Shown here: piece after piece, positions 1 through 7,665 of the stretch | Layout: each line of letters begins with the position of its first letter | Position numbering within the stretch: the stretch's first letter is position 1 | NCBI GenBank assembly: GCA_022841365.1 | Contig: JALHRP010000008.1 | Location: 1 to 64,000 of the forward strand | Reading direction: 5' to 3' | DNA from: Chitinophagaceae bacterium | Lineage (GTDB): Bacteria > Bacteroidota > Bacteroidia > Chitinophagales > Chitinophagaceae | DNA length: 64,000 bases | Program-made: the position numbers and the translations under genes | Notes under the pieces: generated by a model | The model's input: only the letters and a program-made list of their open reading frames with translations | Database searches by the model: none | What the model was told of the DNA's origin: nothing

Positions 1-101
1 TCTTCTAAAAATGAATGGGAACGGCCGTTTTTGAGGTTTTCGAACAAACGTAGCAGCTCTTTGATTTCTTCTCTGTCTTGACGGAAAGGATTTTGCTTCA
101 T
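1..101 (-). CDS. N-terminus of a TPR-type protein, cut by the window edge
   Basis: The first 33 codons of a gene read leftwards out of the window. The start is the ATG at 101. The sequence begins MKQNPFRQDREEIKELL and is rich in charged, helix-forming residues. It resembles the opening of Bacteroidota tetratricopeptide-repeat proteins, but no whole repeat lies inside the window, so the family call is from recall of similar N-termini and is tentative. The frame is open to the edge. Confidence 0.5.
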   Translation of the reverse strand, partial: MKQNPFRQDREEIKELLRLFENLKNGRSHSFLE

Positions 102-235
102 TTCGTTGTGGGTTATCCCAAGTTAGCCTTAATTCAAGAAAAATTACCATAGGTATGTAACATTTAGTTATCAACATACGTTAATATAAATATAAAATAA
201 TGACAGGTGGTTGGGAAAGCCCGATTATTAATTCA

Positions 236-243
236 TAAATTTG
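236..243 (+). promoter_or_regulatory. Possible -7 box (TAAATTTG) of the 251 gene
   Basis: TAAATTTG matches the Bacteroidota -7 consensus TAnnTTTG and ends 7 bases before the ATG at 251. A TTG lies at 211-213, but the spacer is 22, slightly long. If used, the leader would be only a few bases. Confidence 0.35.
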
Positions 244-250
244 TAACAAC

Positions 251-604
251 ATGCAAACCAAAACAACCTCTTTACCAAAATTGCTGAGAAACAGTTTACT
301 GTTGATTGGATGTTTTGCTATGTTACATTCAGCATCATCTGCAACATTTTCTACCGGTGGCGGTAAAAATAAAAATGCAAAGAAAGCTCCTGTTACAACA
401 TTAAGTTTAAAAAACAGTCCGCTCAGTTTTAACAACGGTTACCGTTTCAGAAGTGGATTAAGCTTTTCAACCAATTCATCTAACACATTGGTGATGCATG
501 GTAACAGTATCCGGTTTCAAAAAGGCAACAGCCTGTATGTATTACCGGTAAAACAGAAAGTGATTTTCACGAAATTTAAAACTCCTCAAAAAGAAAACAG
601 ATAA
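251..604 (+). CDS. Small secreted protein of unknown function
   Basis: A 117-residue protein I do not recognise. Residues 1 to about 31 form a signal peptide: basic start (KLLRNS), hydrophobic core (LLLIGCFAML), small residues before ATFSTGG. The mature part is short, basic and rich in Ser, Asn and Lys (GGGKNKNAKKAP), with no cysteine after the signal and no clear domain. It is probably exported to the periplasm or cell surface. A candidate -7 box lies just upstream and a strong terminator starts one base after the stop, so it looks like a single-gene transcript. The antisense frame over it is a shadow. Confidence 0.65.
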   Translation: MQTKTTSLPKLLRNSLLLIGCFAMLHSASSATFSTGGGKNKNAKKAPVTTLSLKNSPLSFNNGYRFRSGLSFSTNSSNTLVMHGNSIRFQKGNSLYVLPVKQKVIFTKFKTPQKENR

Positions 605-637
605 ATAAAAAAACCTCCGCTTGGAGGTTTTTTTATT
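605..637. terminator. Bidirectional intrinsic terminator
   Basis: AAACCTCC-GCTT-GGAGGTTT (611-630) has A-runs on the left and T-runs on the right, so it can end the rightward 251 gene and the leftward transcript that ends at 656. Confidence 0.85.
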
Positions 638-655
638 TACATCTATTCTGTTGAA

Positions 656-1324
656 TTAATTTTTACTTCTTGCATTTTTCACCTGCTCGTACGTCATTTC
701 TCTGTAGCCCGATTTAGGTACATCGTACAATGCTGCTGCAACGGGATCAAAGCTTACTTTATCTGCAATGTAGGTGACCTTCATTTTACCCAACTCCGAC
801 TCATATTCTAAAGGAAAACCGGGCAGGTTCTGAAACTGTACACCATAATCTTTATTCTGGAAAGCAATTTCAGGAGTGTAATACACTCTGAACGTTGAGC
901 CATCTTTCATTTTAGCAATGGCCAGTTTACAGTTGTACCCAAGAATTTTTTTAGTATCGGGCAAAAACTCATATTGTATGCCTGCGTATTTGCTGTTACG
1001 GTCCTGGTAATTCTCTTTCGTCATCCGGATCAGAATTTTCTGATCACCATATTCATTCATCACTACGGCATTACCAGCTTTTGAATCGTGCAGGGTGATT
1101 GTTTTACCTAAGATGCTTGTAAGCTCTGTACGGGTATTAACACCTTTGAACCAAATTTTTTGTGTGGCCCCATCCAGTAAATCAGCCGCCTTTGCTTCGT
1201 TATTACCGGTATTTACAATTACATTGTAAACAACCACACCCTCGCTGTACGCCTGCTGGGCCTGTGCCTTTACTGCCAGTAATGCTAATCCAAACATCCA
1301 TCCAATCTTAATCATCTGCTTCAT
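656..1324 (-). CDS. GLPGLI family secreted protein
   Basis: 222 residues with a signal peptide cut near AQAQ (residue 23). The mature part has the pattern of the Bacteroidota GLPGLI family: an N-terminal YSEGVVVYNV strand, a central stretch on conversion of a bound group (KKILGYNCKLA), and the family signature here as NLPGFPLEYES near residue 166. These proteins are exported and their function is unknown. The gene follows the yidC terminator and ends at the shared terminator at 605-637, so it is probably monocistronic. Confidence 0.8.
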   Translation of the reverse strand: MKQMIKIGWMFGLALLAVKAQAQQAYSEGVVVYNVIVNTGNNEAKAADLLDGATQKIWFKGVNTRTELTSILGKTITLHDSKAGNAVVMNEYGDQKILIRMTKENYQDRNSKYAGIQYEFLPDTKKILGYNCKLAIAKMKDGSTFRVYYTPEIAFQNKDYGVQFQNLPGFPLEYESELGKMKVTYIADKVSFDPVAAALYDVPKSGYREMTYEQVKNARSKN

Positions 1325-1390
1325 AGTTTTTATTGATTCTGTACAGGTTAAAGATATAGAAATAGTATGCCAAGTTGCATGAGTTGAAGA

Positions 1391-1420
1391 TAAAAAAACC
1401 CCGGTTGAGTGACCGGGGTT
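1391..1420 (-). terminator. Terminator of yidC
   Basis: On the minus strand AACCCCGGT-CACTCA-ACCGGGGTT is followed by a run of T. It lies about 20 bases after the yidC stop. Confidence 0.85.
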
Positions 1421-1438
1421 GTATAACTGCTGTTAATT

Positions 1439-3286
1439 TTATTTTTTACCGCCTTTATTCTGCATATCCTTTAACTTTTGGTTGCTCTGCTGCACCTGTT
1501 CCAAACGTTCCTGCCATTTGGATTTGGTGACGGGCTTCTTTTTATTTTCCTGCATCTTGGCATGGATTTTTTCATCGCTGATAATAAACTTCTGAATCAC
1601 AAACTGCAACACCAGTGTTACAATGTTTGAAACGGTATAGTACCAGGTTAATGCCGATGGTAAACTGTTAAAGATGAACAACAGCATAATGGGGAAGAAA
1701 TAGATCATGTACTTCATTACAGGATTATCCTGCGTTGGAGTCATTTGCATGTTGTATGCTGAAATCAAAAAGCTGGTCAACGTAGCGGTGATGGTAAACA
1801 AACTTACATGATCACCGTAAAAAGGAATGTTAAACGGAAGATGAGCAATGGTATCGTACGACGACAAATCCTGTGCCCACAAAAAGCTTTCGCCACGCAA
1901 ACCAATGTTGGCGTTAAAGAAACTGTATAAGGCAAAGAAGATCGGGATCTGCAGCAATGCAGGAATACATCCACCCAATGGATTTACACCGGCCTGACGA
2001 AACAGTTTCATCTGTTCCATACTCATGGCCTGTTGATCACTACCATGCTTTTTCTTTAACTCATCAATTTCTGGACGTAACACTTTCATCTTTGCACCAC
2101 TGAGGTAGCTGCTGTATGTAAGTGGAGAAATGATTAAACGGATAAAGAATGTCAACAACAAAATTACAATACCTACGCTGCCAATGTATTTATCAAAGAA
2201 ATCAAACACAGGCATCACCACAAAACGGTTGATGTATTTTACAAAAGCAAAAATGCCATAGCCTAATTGTACATGACTCTCTAAACTGTTGTTATACGTT
2301 TTGAGGATGTGATAATCATTGGGGCCGTAATACAACTGCAACGGAACTGTTGCTGAAGTTGTACCTGCAAGATTAAAACGAAGGACACTCTTTACATCCA
2401 TTACTTTTTGTAATGAATCCTCTTCTTCAGTTGGAACAGTCCAGTTAGTTTCTGCATAGCTGAATGTATTGCCCGCTAAAACAGTTGTATTAAAAAACTG
2501 TTGTTTTACACCTACCCATTTTGTTTTATCGCCTAGTTTTTTACTGTCGCCTGTACCAGCAGCTGCAAAATCATAATCACCATCTTCTACATACGCCACA
2601 TTGCTCTGGCCTTTTTCATATTTGATATCTTTTTCCTGCTGCTGCGCAGTGATATCCCAGTTGAGATTTAAAATTCCCTGTGTAAGTAATTTATCTGCAC
2701 CTGCCAGTTGAATAGTCCAACCTATCAGATAATCGTTGTTCTTAATGGTATACACATGTTCTACTGATTGTCCGGATGAATCAGCAATTTTAAATGAAAT
2801 GGTTTGTCCATCGGCAGTTTTGGTAACGGCACCTGCAGTAAAGTTTAACTGTGAGGTAAGAGCCGATTTATTGTTGCCTGTGTTGACAGCATAAATCAAC
2901 TGGTGATTGGCACCACCAAGCACTACCTGTTTGCCATCATACTTTTTAAACTTCTTCAGTTCGATGAATTTGGGGTATCCGCCTTTATTGGTGAAGCTCA
3001 CTTTGATCAACTCATTTTCTACCACAGTCAGTTGCTCAGCTCCGGCAGATTGAAAACCACCAGCTGCCTGTAAATTGGCTGCGGTCTCTCTGTTGGCTGA
3101 ATCCTGTTTCAGCGCAACGGTATCAACCAGTTTCTTTTTAGCAGCTTCAATTTGAGCCAATGAATCAGCTGCACGTTGTTTATCCTGCTCCAGAGCGCCT
3201 GCCTGGCGTTGGGTAAAAAAGATATAGCCAAAAAGCAAAACCATCATTGCAACAAAACCAATAATCGTATTCCGGTCGAAATTCAT
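1439..3286 (-). CDS. yidC: Membrane protein insertase YidC
   Basis: Inserts and folds inner-membrane proteins, alone or with SecYEG. From the ATG at 3286 (MNFDRNTIIGF) it is 615 residues: a first membrane helix (about 4-24), a large periplasmic beta domain (about 70-340), then the conserved Oxa1-type helices beginning near FDFFDKYIGSVGIVILL, and a basic tail (KKKPVTKSK) that can contact the ribosome. An upstream ATG at 3307 exists, but a TACCTTTG -7 box at 3305-3312 overlaps it, so transcription should begin after it and the start at 3286 is preferred. Length and domain order fit the Gram-negative type. Confidence 0.95.
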   Translation of the reverse strand: MNFDRNTIIGFVAMMVLLFGYIFFTQRQAGALEQDKQRAADSLAQIEAAKKKLVDTVALKQDSANRETAANLQAAGGFQSAGAEQLTVVENELIKVSFTNKGGYPKFIELKKFKKYDGKQVVLGGANHQLIYAVNTGNNKSALTSQLNFTAGAVTKTADGQTISFKIADSSGQSVEHVYTIKNNDYLIGWTIQLAGADKLLTQGILNLNWDITAQQQEKDIKYEKGQSNVAYVEDGDYDFAAAGTGDSKKLGDKTKWVGVKQQFFNTTVLAGNTFSYAETNWTVPTEEEDSLQKVMDVKSVLRFNLAGTTSATVPLQLYYGPNDYHILKTYNNSLESHVQLGYGIFAFVKYINRFVVMPVFDFFDKYIGSVGIVILLLTFFIRLIISPLTYSSYLSGAKMKVLRPEIDELKKKHGSDQQAMSMEQMKLFRQAGVNPLGGCIPALLQIPIFFALYSFFNANIGLRGESFLWAQDLSSYDTIAHLPFNIPFYGDHVSLFTITATLTSFLISAYNMQMTPTQDNPVMKYMIYFFPIMLLFIFNSLPSALTWYYTVSNIVTLVLQFVIQKFIISDEKIHAKMQENKKKPVTKSKWQERLEQVQQSNQKLKDMQNKGGKK

Positions 3287-3304
3287 GTTTTTAAAATTGA
3301 GCCG

Positions 3305-3312
3305 CAAAGGTA
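3305..3312 (-). promoter_or_regulatory. -7 box of yidC (TACCTTTG)
   Basis: TACCTTTG on the minus strand, 18 bases before the yidC start. It matches TAnnTTTG. No clear TTG -33 element lies at the right distance. Confidence 0.5.
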
Positions 3313-3335
3313 AGTATTTGAGGCGAAGTACAGGG

Positions 3336-3581
3336 TTAGAAGTACGAGGTTAAAGAAGAAAACCCAAGGTACAAGGCACAAGATTCAAGGTTTAAATTCG
3401 GCCATCTTGTTCTTTTCTTGTGCCTTGCTTTCCTGCTTGTGCCTTGAATCTTGTGCTTTGGATTTTCTTTATAGCTCTTTACCATTTCCTTTACAATAAC
3501 TATTTTTACCACTCGTTTAATTCCTGCTTTAACCACGTTCGCTGTTCCGGCCTTAACCAAGCCAACTATTAAATCAAACAA
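3336..3581 (-). CDS. Doubtful small ORF, half of it repeat-derived
   Basis: 81 codons from a TTG start that lies 2 bases from the ATG of the divergent DUF4407 gene. The first 42 residues look protein-like (Lys/Val-rich, amphipathic: KAGIKRVVKIVIVKEMV). The rest is translated from the inverted repeat at 3364-3461 and is low in sense. It may be the remains of a short gene whose 3' end was replaced by the repeat, or chance. I recognise no family. Confidence 0.25.
   Translation of the reverse strand: MFDLIVGLVKAGTANVVKAGIKRVVKIVIVKEMVKSYKENPKHKIQGTSRKARHKKRTRWPNLNLESCALYLGFSSLTSYF
3364..3461. repeat. Inverted and direct repeats of GCACAAGATTCAAGG
   Basis: The 15-mer GCACAAGATTCAAGG at 3376-3390 is matched by its exact reverse complement at 3442-3456, and CTTGTGCCTTG occurs at 3417-3427 and 3436-3446 with its complement at 3372-3382. 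The whole could form a long imperfect hairpin between yidC and the DUF4407 gene. Confidence 0.75.
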
Positions 3582-3583
3582 TT

Positions 3584-4780
3584 ATGACCAAAGAGGCTAC
3601 TCCCATGTATGCCGGGGATGCGTATACTCCTTCGCAAACAGATGAACTATTGTGGTGGCTGGCAACAGCCGAAAAAGAACTGATCAAAGATTGCGTGGTA
3701 GACAGGAACCGCTACCGTATTGTGGGCATGAGTGTGCTGGCCACCTGGACTTTTGCCAGTCTTGCCTGGACTTATTTTTTCTCCACTGTTGTTGACAATG
3801 TATTTCTTTATGTGTGCAGTGGTTTGTTTATGGGCTTTGTGATTCTTACCATTGACCGTGCACTCATTAAAGGCATCAATCAATTCAACAAACGAAAATT
3901 TACTCCTCTCCTGTTTCGTGGTTTACTGGCATTAACCATTGGTACATTTATGGCGCAGCCTGCCATCCTTTACATGTTTGATAAAGAAATCAACATGCAA
4001 GTATCGCTGGATAATGAAAAACGAAAGCTCAGCAAACGTACAGAGCTCGATCTGTTGTATAAAAACAGAAAGGATGAACTGTTGAAAGAAAAAACCGGCA
4101 TACAAAAAGAGCTGGATCTGAAATATGCGGATGTGAATACTGCACGTGAAAAATTTATTGCAGAAACAGATGGCAGTGGCGGCAGCGGTAAAGTAGGTAT
4201 ACAGGATATTGCTATTGCTAAACGCAATGAGTATCAAAAACTGGATGCAGAATATAAAGCATTGCAGGGGCAACAACAACAACGCATAACTGCCATAGAT
4301 GAAGAATTGAACCAAATGGAAACGACCATTAAAAAACAGGAAGCCGATTTTCTCAATTATCTCAACACCGGTTTTTTAACCCGTATTGAAGCCATGAATA
4401 ATTTGCTGAAGGATAATGCTGCATTGCAATTCCGTTACTATCTTATTCTGGTGATTTTAATGTTGATTGAACTGATGCCGGTTATTGCAAAAACATTGTT
4501 ACCTGTAGGTGTGTACGATGAAAAAGTAAAACAACGGGAGGCACTTGAAAAAATCATGGCCGAAGAAAGTGCAGATTATGAAAAGGACATGAAACGGTTG
4601 TACAATAAATTATCTATGCAGCAGGATACAGAAACCATGGAAGAATTTTTCCGCATGCAGAAAGAAGAACAAAAAGCCAAGCTCAACCATTTTGGAAAAG
4701 ACTGGAAACGAAATGATGAAAATGTGCAGGGCTTCTGGGAAAAAATAAAACAGCAGATGATTGGGAGGCCGGAAAATTAA
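3584..4780 (+). CDS. DUF4407 domain membrane protein
   Basis: 398 residues. N-terminal motif DELLWWLATAEKELIKDC, two membrane helices about 47-67 and 73-92 separated by a short loop, then the typical LTIDRALIKGINQF and a third helix near 108-127. A long charged coiled coil (about 135-270) follows, then a fourth helix near 283-303 (LILVILMLIELMPVIAKTLL) and a charged cytoplasmic tail. This is the layout of the DUF4407 family, whose function is unknown; the coiled coil probably projects into the periplasm (inference). It stands alone, divergent from yidC. Confidence 0.85.
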   Translation: MTKEATPMYAGDAYTPSQTDELLWWLATAEKELIKDCVVDRNRYRIVGMSVLATWTFASLAWTYFFSTVVDNVFLYVCSGLFMGFVILTIDRALIKGINQFNKRKFTPLLFRGLLALTIGTFMAQPAILYMFDKEINMQVSLDNEKRKLSKRTELDLLYKNRKDELLKEKTGIQKELDLKYADVNTAREKFIAETDGSGGSGKVGIQDIAIAKRNEYQKLDAEYKALQGQQQQRITAIDEELNQMETTIKKQEADFLNYLNTGFLTRIEAMNNLLKDNAALQFRYYLILVILMLIELMPVIAKTLLPVGVYDEKVKQREALEKIMAEESADYEKDMKRLYNKLSMQQDTETMEEFFRMQKEEQKAKLNHFGKDWKRNDENVQGFWEKIKQQMIGRPEN

Positions 4781-4793
4781 TACAGTTTGCAGT

Positions 4794-5438
4794 TTATTTT
4801 ACATCATAGCAGATACCGAAACGATAGTTCAATTGTTTAAATCCAAGCCCGGGTAAATAATTAACAGACTTTTGGGGGGCCACATACTTATATCCAACAT
4901 TCCATAATAAGCCTACTCCTTTATACTTAAAAGCCGCACCTAAGTTCGATTCAAAAGCAATGCTAGTACCCCTAAAGTCTCTGGCATAAACTCCGTTATT
5001 ATAGGCCGGATAAAAGAACTCACTGGAAACTGAGCTAAAGGAACCTATTCCTGCGTTAAGAAAGAACCAGGAATTTTTATCTTCAAACCTTATTTCGGGC
5101 AGGAGGGAAAAATTGAGATAGCTAGCAGAATACTCACTGTTCACAGTTGGTTTTACACCATAACTCTCAATAAAACTTGCTTCTAAACGATTCTGGATTT
5201 TATTATATCCAATTTCAGATTTAAGATAAAGAAACTTATAAATTTTCCCGCTTACACCAATGGAATAGGTTGGTTGCATTTTACTAAACTGATGATTCCT
5301 GTCGCTGATAATACCTTCACCTTTTAAAAAGGTACGTGAAAGTGAATTCCCGATGTTCAATTCCAAAACAACCTTTTGACTAAAAAGACAGTTACTGAAA
5401 AAGATCATGAAAAGAAAAACTGAAATTGCTTTTTTCAT
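4794..5438 (-). CDS. Outer-membrane beta-barrel protein, unknown function
   Basis: From the ATG at 5438 (MKKAISVFLFMIFF) it is 214 residues. A signal peptide is cut near LFSQ, which is why this start is chosen over the ATG at 5510. The mature part alternates polar and aromatic/hydrophobic residues in strands of about 10 (SYLNFSLLPEIRF, GLLWNVGYKYVAPQ, LNYRFGICYDVK) as in the small 8-stranded barrels common in Bacteroidota. It ends in an aromatic/valine strand. No specific ligand or partner can be inferred. It converges on the DUF4407 gene with 13 bases between stops. Confidence 0.65.
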   Translation of the reverse strand: MKKAISVFLFMIFFSNCLFSQKVVLELNIGNSLSRTFLKGEGIISDRNHQFSKMQPTYSIGVSGKIYKFLYLKSEIGYNKIQNRLEASFIESYGVKPTVNSEYSASYLNFSLLPEIRFEDKNSWFFLNAGIGSFSSVSSEFFYPAYNNGVYARDFRGTSIAFESNLGAAFKYKGVGLLWNVGYKYVAPQKSVNYLPGLGFKQLNYRFGICYDVK

Positions 5439-5653
5439 TTTTGAGTCTTTACTTTTATAAGCGAAAGAAGTTCCCAAAGGCAATACACTACCGTTAAAAT
5501 TAATACCCATTTCAAATGTTTCATAACCAAGTTTTCTGATTTATCAATAACTTGAAAGAGATTATGGTTATACCATACATTTCAAAAAATTCTAATTTTA
5601 ACACAGCTGATATGTGAAACTTACACTTTGTTTGCTGACCAAAAAGACTTGCC

Positions 5654-6619
5654 ATGATTAAACACATTCAGGTAGACTTTCTCCAACAAATAGCACATAA
5701 AATAGGAGCTGATAAAATATTAGCAGTTGAACTGAGCAGTGTATTAGGTATTTCTAAAAGTGAAGCTTACGGAAAAGCAAACGGATCAAGTTTACTTACA
5801 ACAACACAGATTTTACAACTTTGTGATACTTATGGTATAGACTTCAACATCGTCCGTGAAAAAGGAAAATCGTCTGCAAAAGTAAGTTTCATTCCTTTTC
5901 ATGCAATTGAATATACAGTACATGATTATATTCAATCATTAGAATCATTCCTTGTAAAAATGAGTCAGGCAAAGCACAAAAAAATTATTTGTGCCACAAA
6001 CGATATCCCTCTTTTTCACCTGTTTAAATATCCGGAGCTTGCTGCATTTAAACTGCATTTCTGGAATTTACGAATTGCAAATCATTCCACTGCTGAATTT
6101 GATTACACCGGTTTTGATCAATCTGTATTAAAAACTGCCGAACAACTTTACCAACTGTATAAAAATATTCCATCAGTTGAAATCTGGACCAATCATTTAT
6201 CACTCAACAGTATTGAACAAATAAAATATGCAGCAGAGAACGACTTATTTGCCAATAAAGAAACCGGTAAGATTGTATGTGCCCAGTTAATCAGCACCAT
6301 AAAAGATATTGAAACTTATGCCGTAAACGGAAACAAAGGTGATGATTCCGAATCTGCGTTCGAATGGTATTTCTATGACATCATTGGCGGTATAACCTAT
6401 CTGGCAGAAGCAGATGGCAACAGATCTGCCTTCATCTGTTTCAACACCTTTAATAATCTGCAGGCAGAAAACGGTCCTTTATGCGATGAAGTTGCTGATT
6501 GGCTGAACAACATGATAGCAGATAGTACCGGCTTCAGCAAACAAGGGAGCACACAACGGAATAAGTATTTAAAGAAAACAATTGAGAGTTGTGAAATGCT
6601 TTCCAAAATGTTTGACTGA
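5654..6619 (+). CDS. Helix-turn-helix regulator-like protein
   Basis: 321 residues. Residues about 8-70 look like a helix-turn-helix of the XRE/BetR kind: LQQIAHKIGADKILAVELSS, then VLGISKSEAYGKANGSSLLT, then TTQILQLCDTYGIDFN. The remaining 250 residues form a globular, non-membrane domain with no motif I know; similar HTH-plus-unknown proteins occur across Bacteroidota. It is probably a cytoplasmic DNA-binding regulator with an effector domain (inference). Single gene, followed by a weak hairpin terminator. Confidence 0.55.
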   Translation: MIKHIQVDFLQQIAHKIGADKILAVELSSVLGISKSEAYGKANGSSLLTTTQILQLCDTYGIDFNIVREKGKSSAKVSFIPFHAIEYTVHDYIQSLESFLVKMSQAKHKKIICATNDIPLFHLFKYPELAAFKLHFWNLRIANHSTAEFDYTGFDQSVLKTAEQLYQLYKNIPSVEIWTNHLSLNSIEQIKYAAENDLFANKETGKIVCAQLISTIKDIETYAVNGNKGDDSESAFEWYFYDIIGGITYLAEADGNRSAFICFNTFNNLQAENGPLCDEVADWLNNMIADSTGFSKQGSTQRNKYLKKTIESCEMLSKMFD

Positions 6620-6626
6620 CAAAAAA

Positions 6627-6658
6627 GTGAAGCCTTACCAAGCTTCGTTTTTTATTTT
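6627..6658 (+). terminator. Probable terminator of the HTH gene
   Basis: GAAGC-CTTACCAA-GCTTC (6629-6646) followed by GTTTTTTATTTTT, 10 bases after the stop. Confidence 0.6.
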
Positions 6659-6830
6659 TCACCCAGACTTATCAGTTATAAGCTAAAAGTCATCCCTCTT
6701 TTCTTTTTAATCCTGTCAGAGACTGAATGCTTAACACCAAAGTCCTAAGACCATGAAGATCAGTCAGAAATTCCGTTTCCTGTTTTTATACTCTTGTTTT
6801 GTTAATTATCTAACAGGTAATCATACTGCC

Positions 6831-6845
6831 TGTCCCGGCGGGACA
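6831..6845. repeat. REP-like palindrome, left outer
   Basis: TGTCCC-GGC-GGGACA. One of four small palindromes around the tyrosine transposase gene; it shares its stem with the right outer copy at 7439-7453. Confidence 0.75.
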
Positions 6846-6879
6846 AAATATTGGTAATAATATATGATGCATTACCTGA

Positions 6880-6892
6880 GCCCCTTAGGGGC
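6880..6892. repeat. REP-like palindrome, left inner
   Basis: GCCCC-TTA-GGGGC, 11 bases beyond the transposase stop codon. Confidence 0.65.
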
Positions 6893-6903
6893 GACATATT
6901 ATT

Positions 6904-7365
6904 CTATTCAATTGCTTTAAAGATATATCGCTCGTCATATTGCACTTCAAATTTTTCAAGAAACTCTTTATACTCTTCGATAAACGTTTTCTTTTGATGA
7001 TGAATTTCCTGATTCTGTACATAGTTGATTACTGCAGGGAGTTGAGATTTAGCATATGAAAAAGCGCCGAACCCTTCCTGCCATTGAAACTTTCCTTTTA
7101 CAAATCCTTTTTCGTTGATCCATTTAGATGAATCACCTTTTATATGTTTCAGTAAATCAGATAAAGCCTGTACAGGCCGCATACCAATTACAAGGTGCAG
7201 GTGATCCGGCATTCCGTTTACAATAATCATTTTATGATCGTTATGCTGTACAATCCCTGTTATGTATTTATACAATTCATCTTTCCAATTTGGGAGAATT
7301 AAAGAAGCTCTGTTTTGAACAGCAAATACAATTTGCAGATGAATTTGGGTGTAGGTATTTGTCAT
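6904..7365 (-). mobile_element. IS200/REP-associated tyrosine transposase (Y1, HUH type)
   Basis: A 153-residue single-strand transposase of the IS200/IS605 TnpA kind. It has the HUH metal motif (MPDHLHLVIGM, about residues 54-64) and the catalytic tyrosine helix (INYVQNQEIHHQKKTF, about 113-128). The full domain is present and the frame is intact. There is no TnpB or other cargo. Two palindromes flank it on each side, all with a GTCCC/GGGAC or GCCCC/GGGGC stem and a 3-base loop. This is the arrangement expected for RAYT genes with their REP sequences, or for an IS200 element with subterminal hairpins. Whether it still moves cannot be told from one copy. Confidence 0.9.
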
Positions 7366-7386
7366 AACGATGTTTTAATAAATATA

Positions 7387-7403
7387 CCGTCCCTACGGGA
7401 CGG
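7387..7403. repeat. REP-like palindrome, right inner
   Basis: CCGTCCC-TAC-GGGACGG, a perfect 7-base stem, 21 bases upstream of the transposase start. Confidence 0.75.
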
Positions 7404-7438
7404 ATACAACTATTTTGATTTTTTTCTACCAATAGTTT

Positions 7439-7453
7439 GTCCCTATGGGACAG
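7439..7453. repeat. REP-like palindrome, right outer
   Basis: TGTCCC-TAT-GGGACA. Same stem as the left outer copy. The rest of 7366-7665 holds no gene that I can support. Confidence 0.75.
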
Positions 7454-7639
7454 TTGAAAGCCAGAGATTCAGATTTAAGGTTTTGAGAAGATATTCTAGA
7501 GCAGATTATTGGGAGAATGGAGAATGAATGCAACTTCAGTTTGAATATCTAAAATTTTATATTGCAATTACAGTCGAATAGCCGGTTTCTTCTTTCATTA
7601 GAAACTATTCTTTTTCATTCTCCTTTATTTGAATAAATT

Positions 7640-7661
7640 GATGCTGCTTTTAAACAGCATC
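7640..7661 (+). promoter_or_regulatory. Hairpin directly before the gntP start
   Basis: GATGCTG-CTTTTAAA-CAGCATC ends 4 bases before the ATG of the permease gene, where ribosomes must bind. It could be a translational control element or the end of an upstream transcript; no T-run follows, so a terminator is unlikely. Confidence 0.35.
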
Positions 7662-7665
7662 CTTC

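Noticed and set aside
181-435. 84-codon leftward frame over the small secreted protein gene
   Set aside because: Antisense to the 251 gene, which has a signal peptide, a possible -7 box and a terminator; this frame shows no protein character.
7315-7527. 70-codon rightward frame across the transposase flank
   Set aside because: It runs through two REP palindromes and the flank; nothing protein-like.
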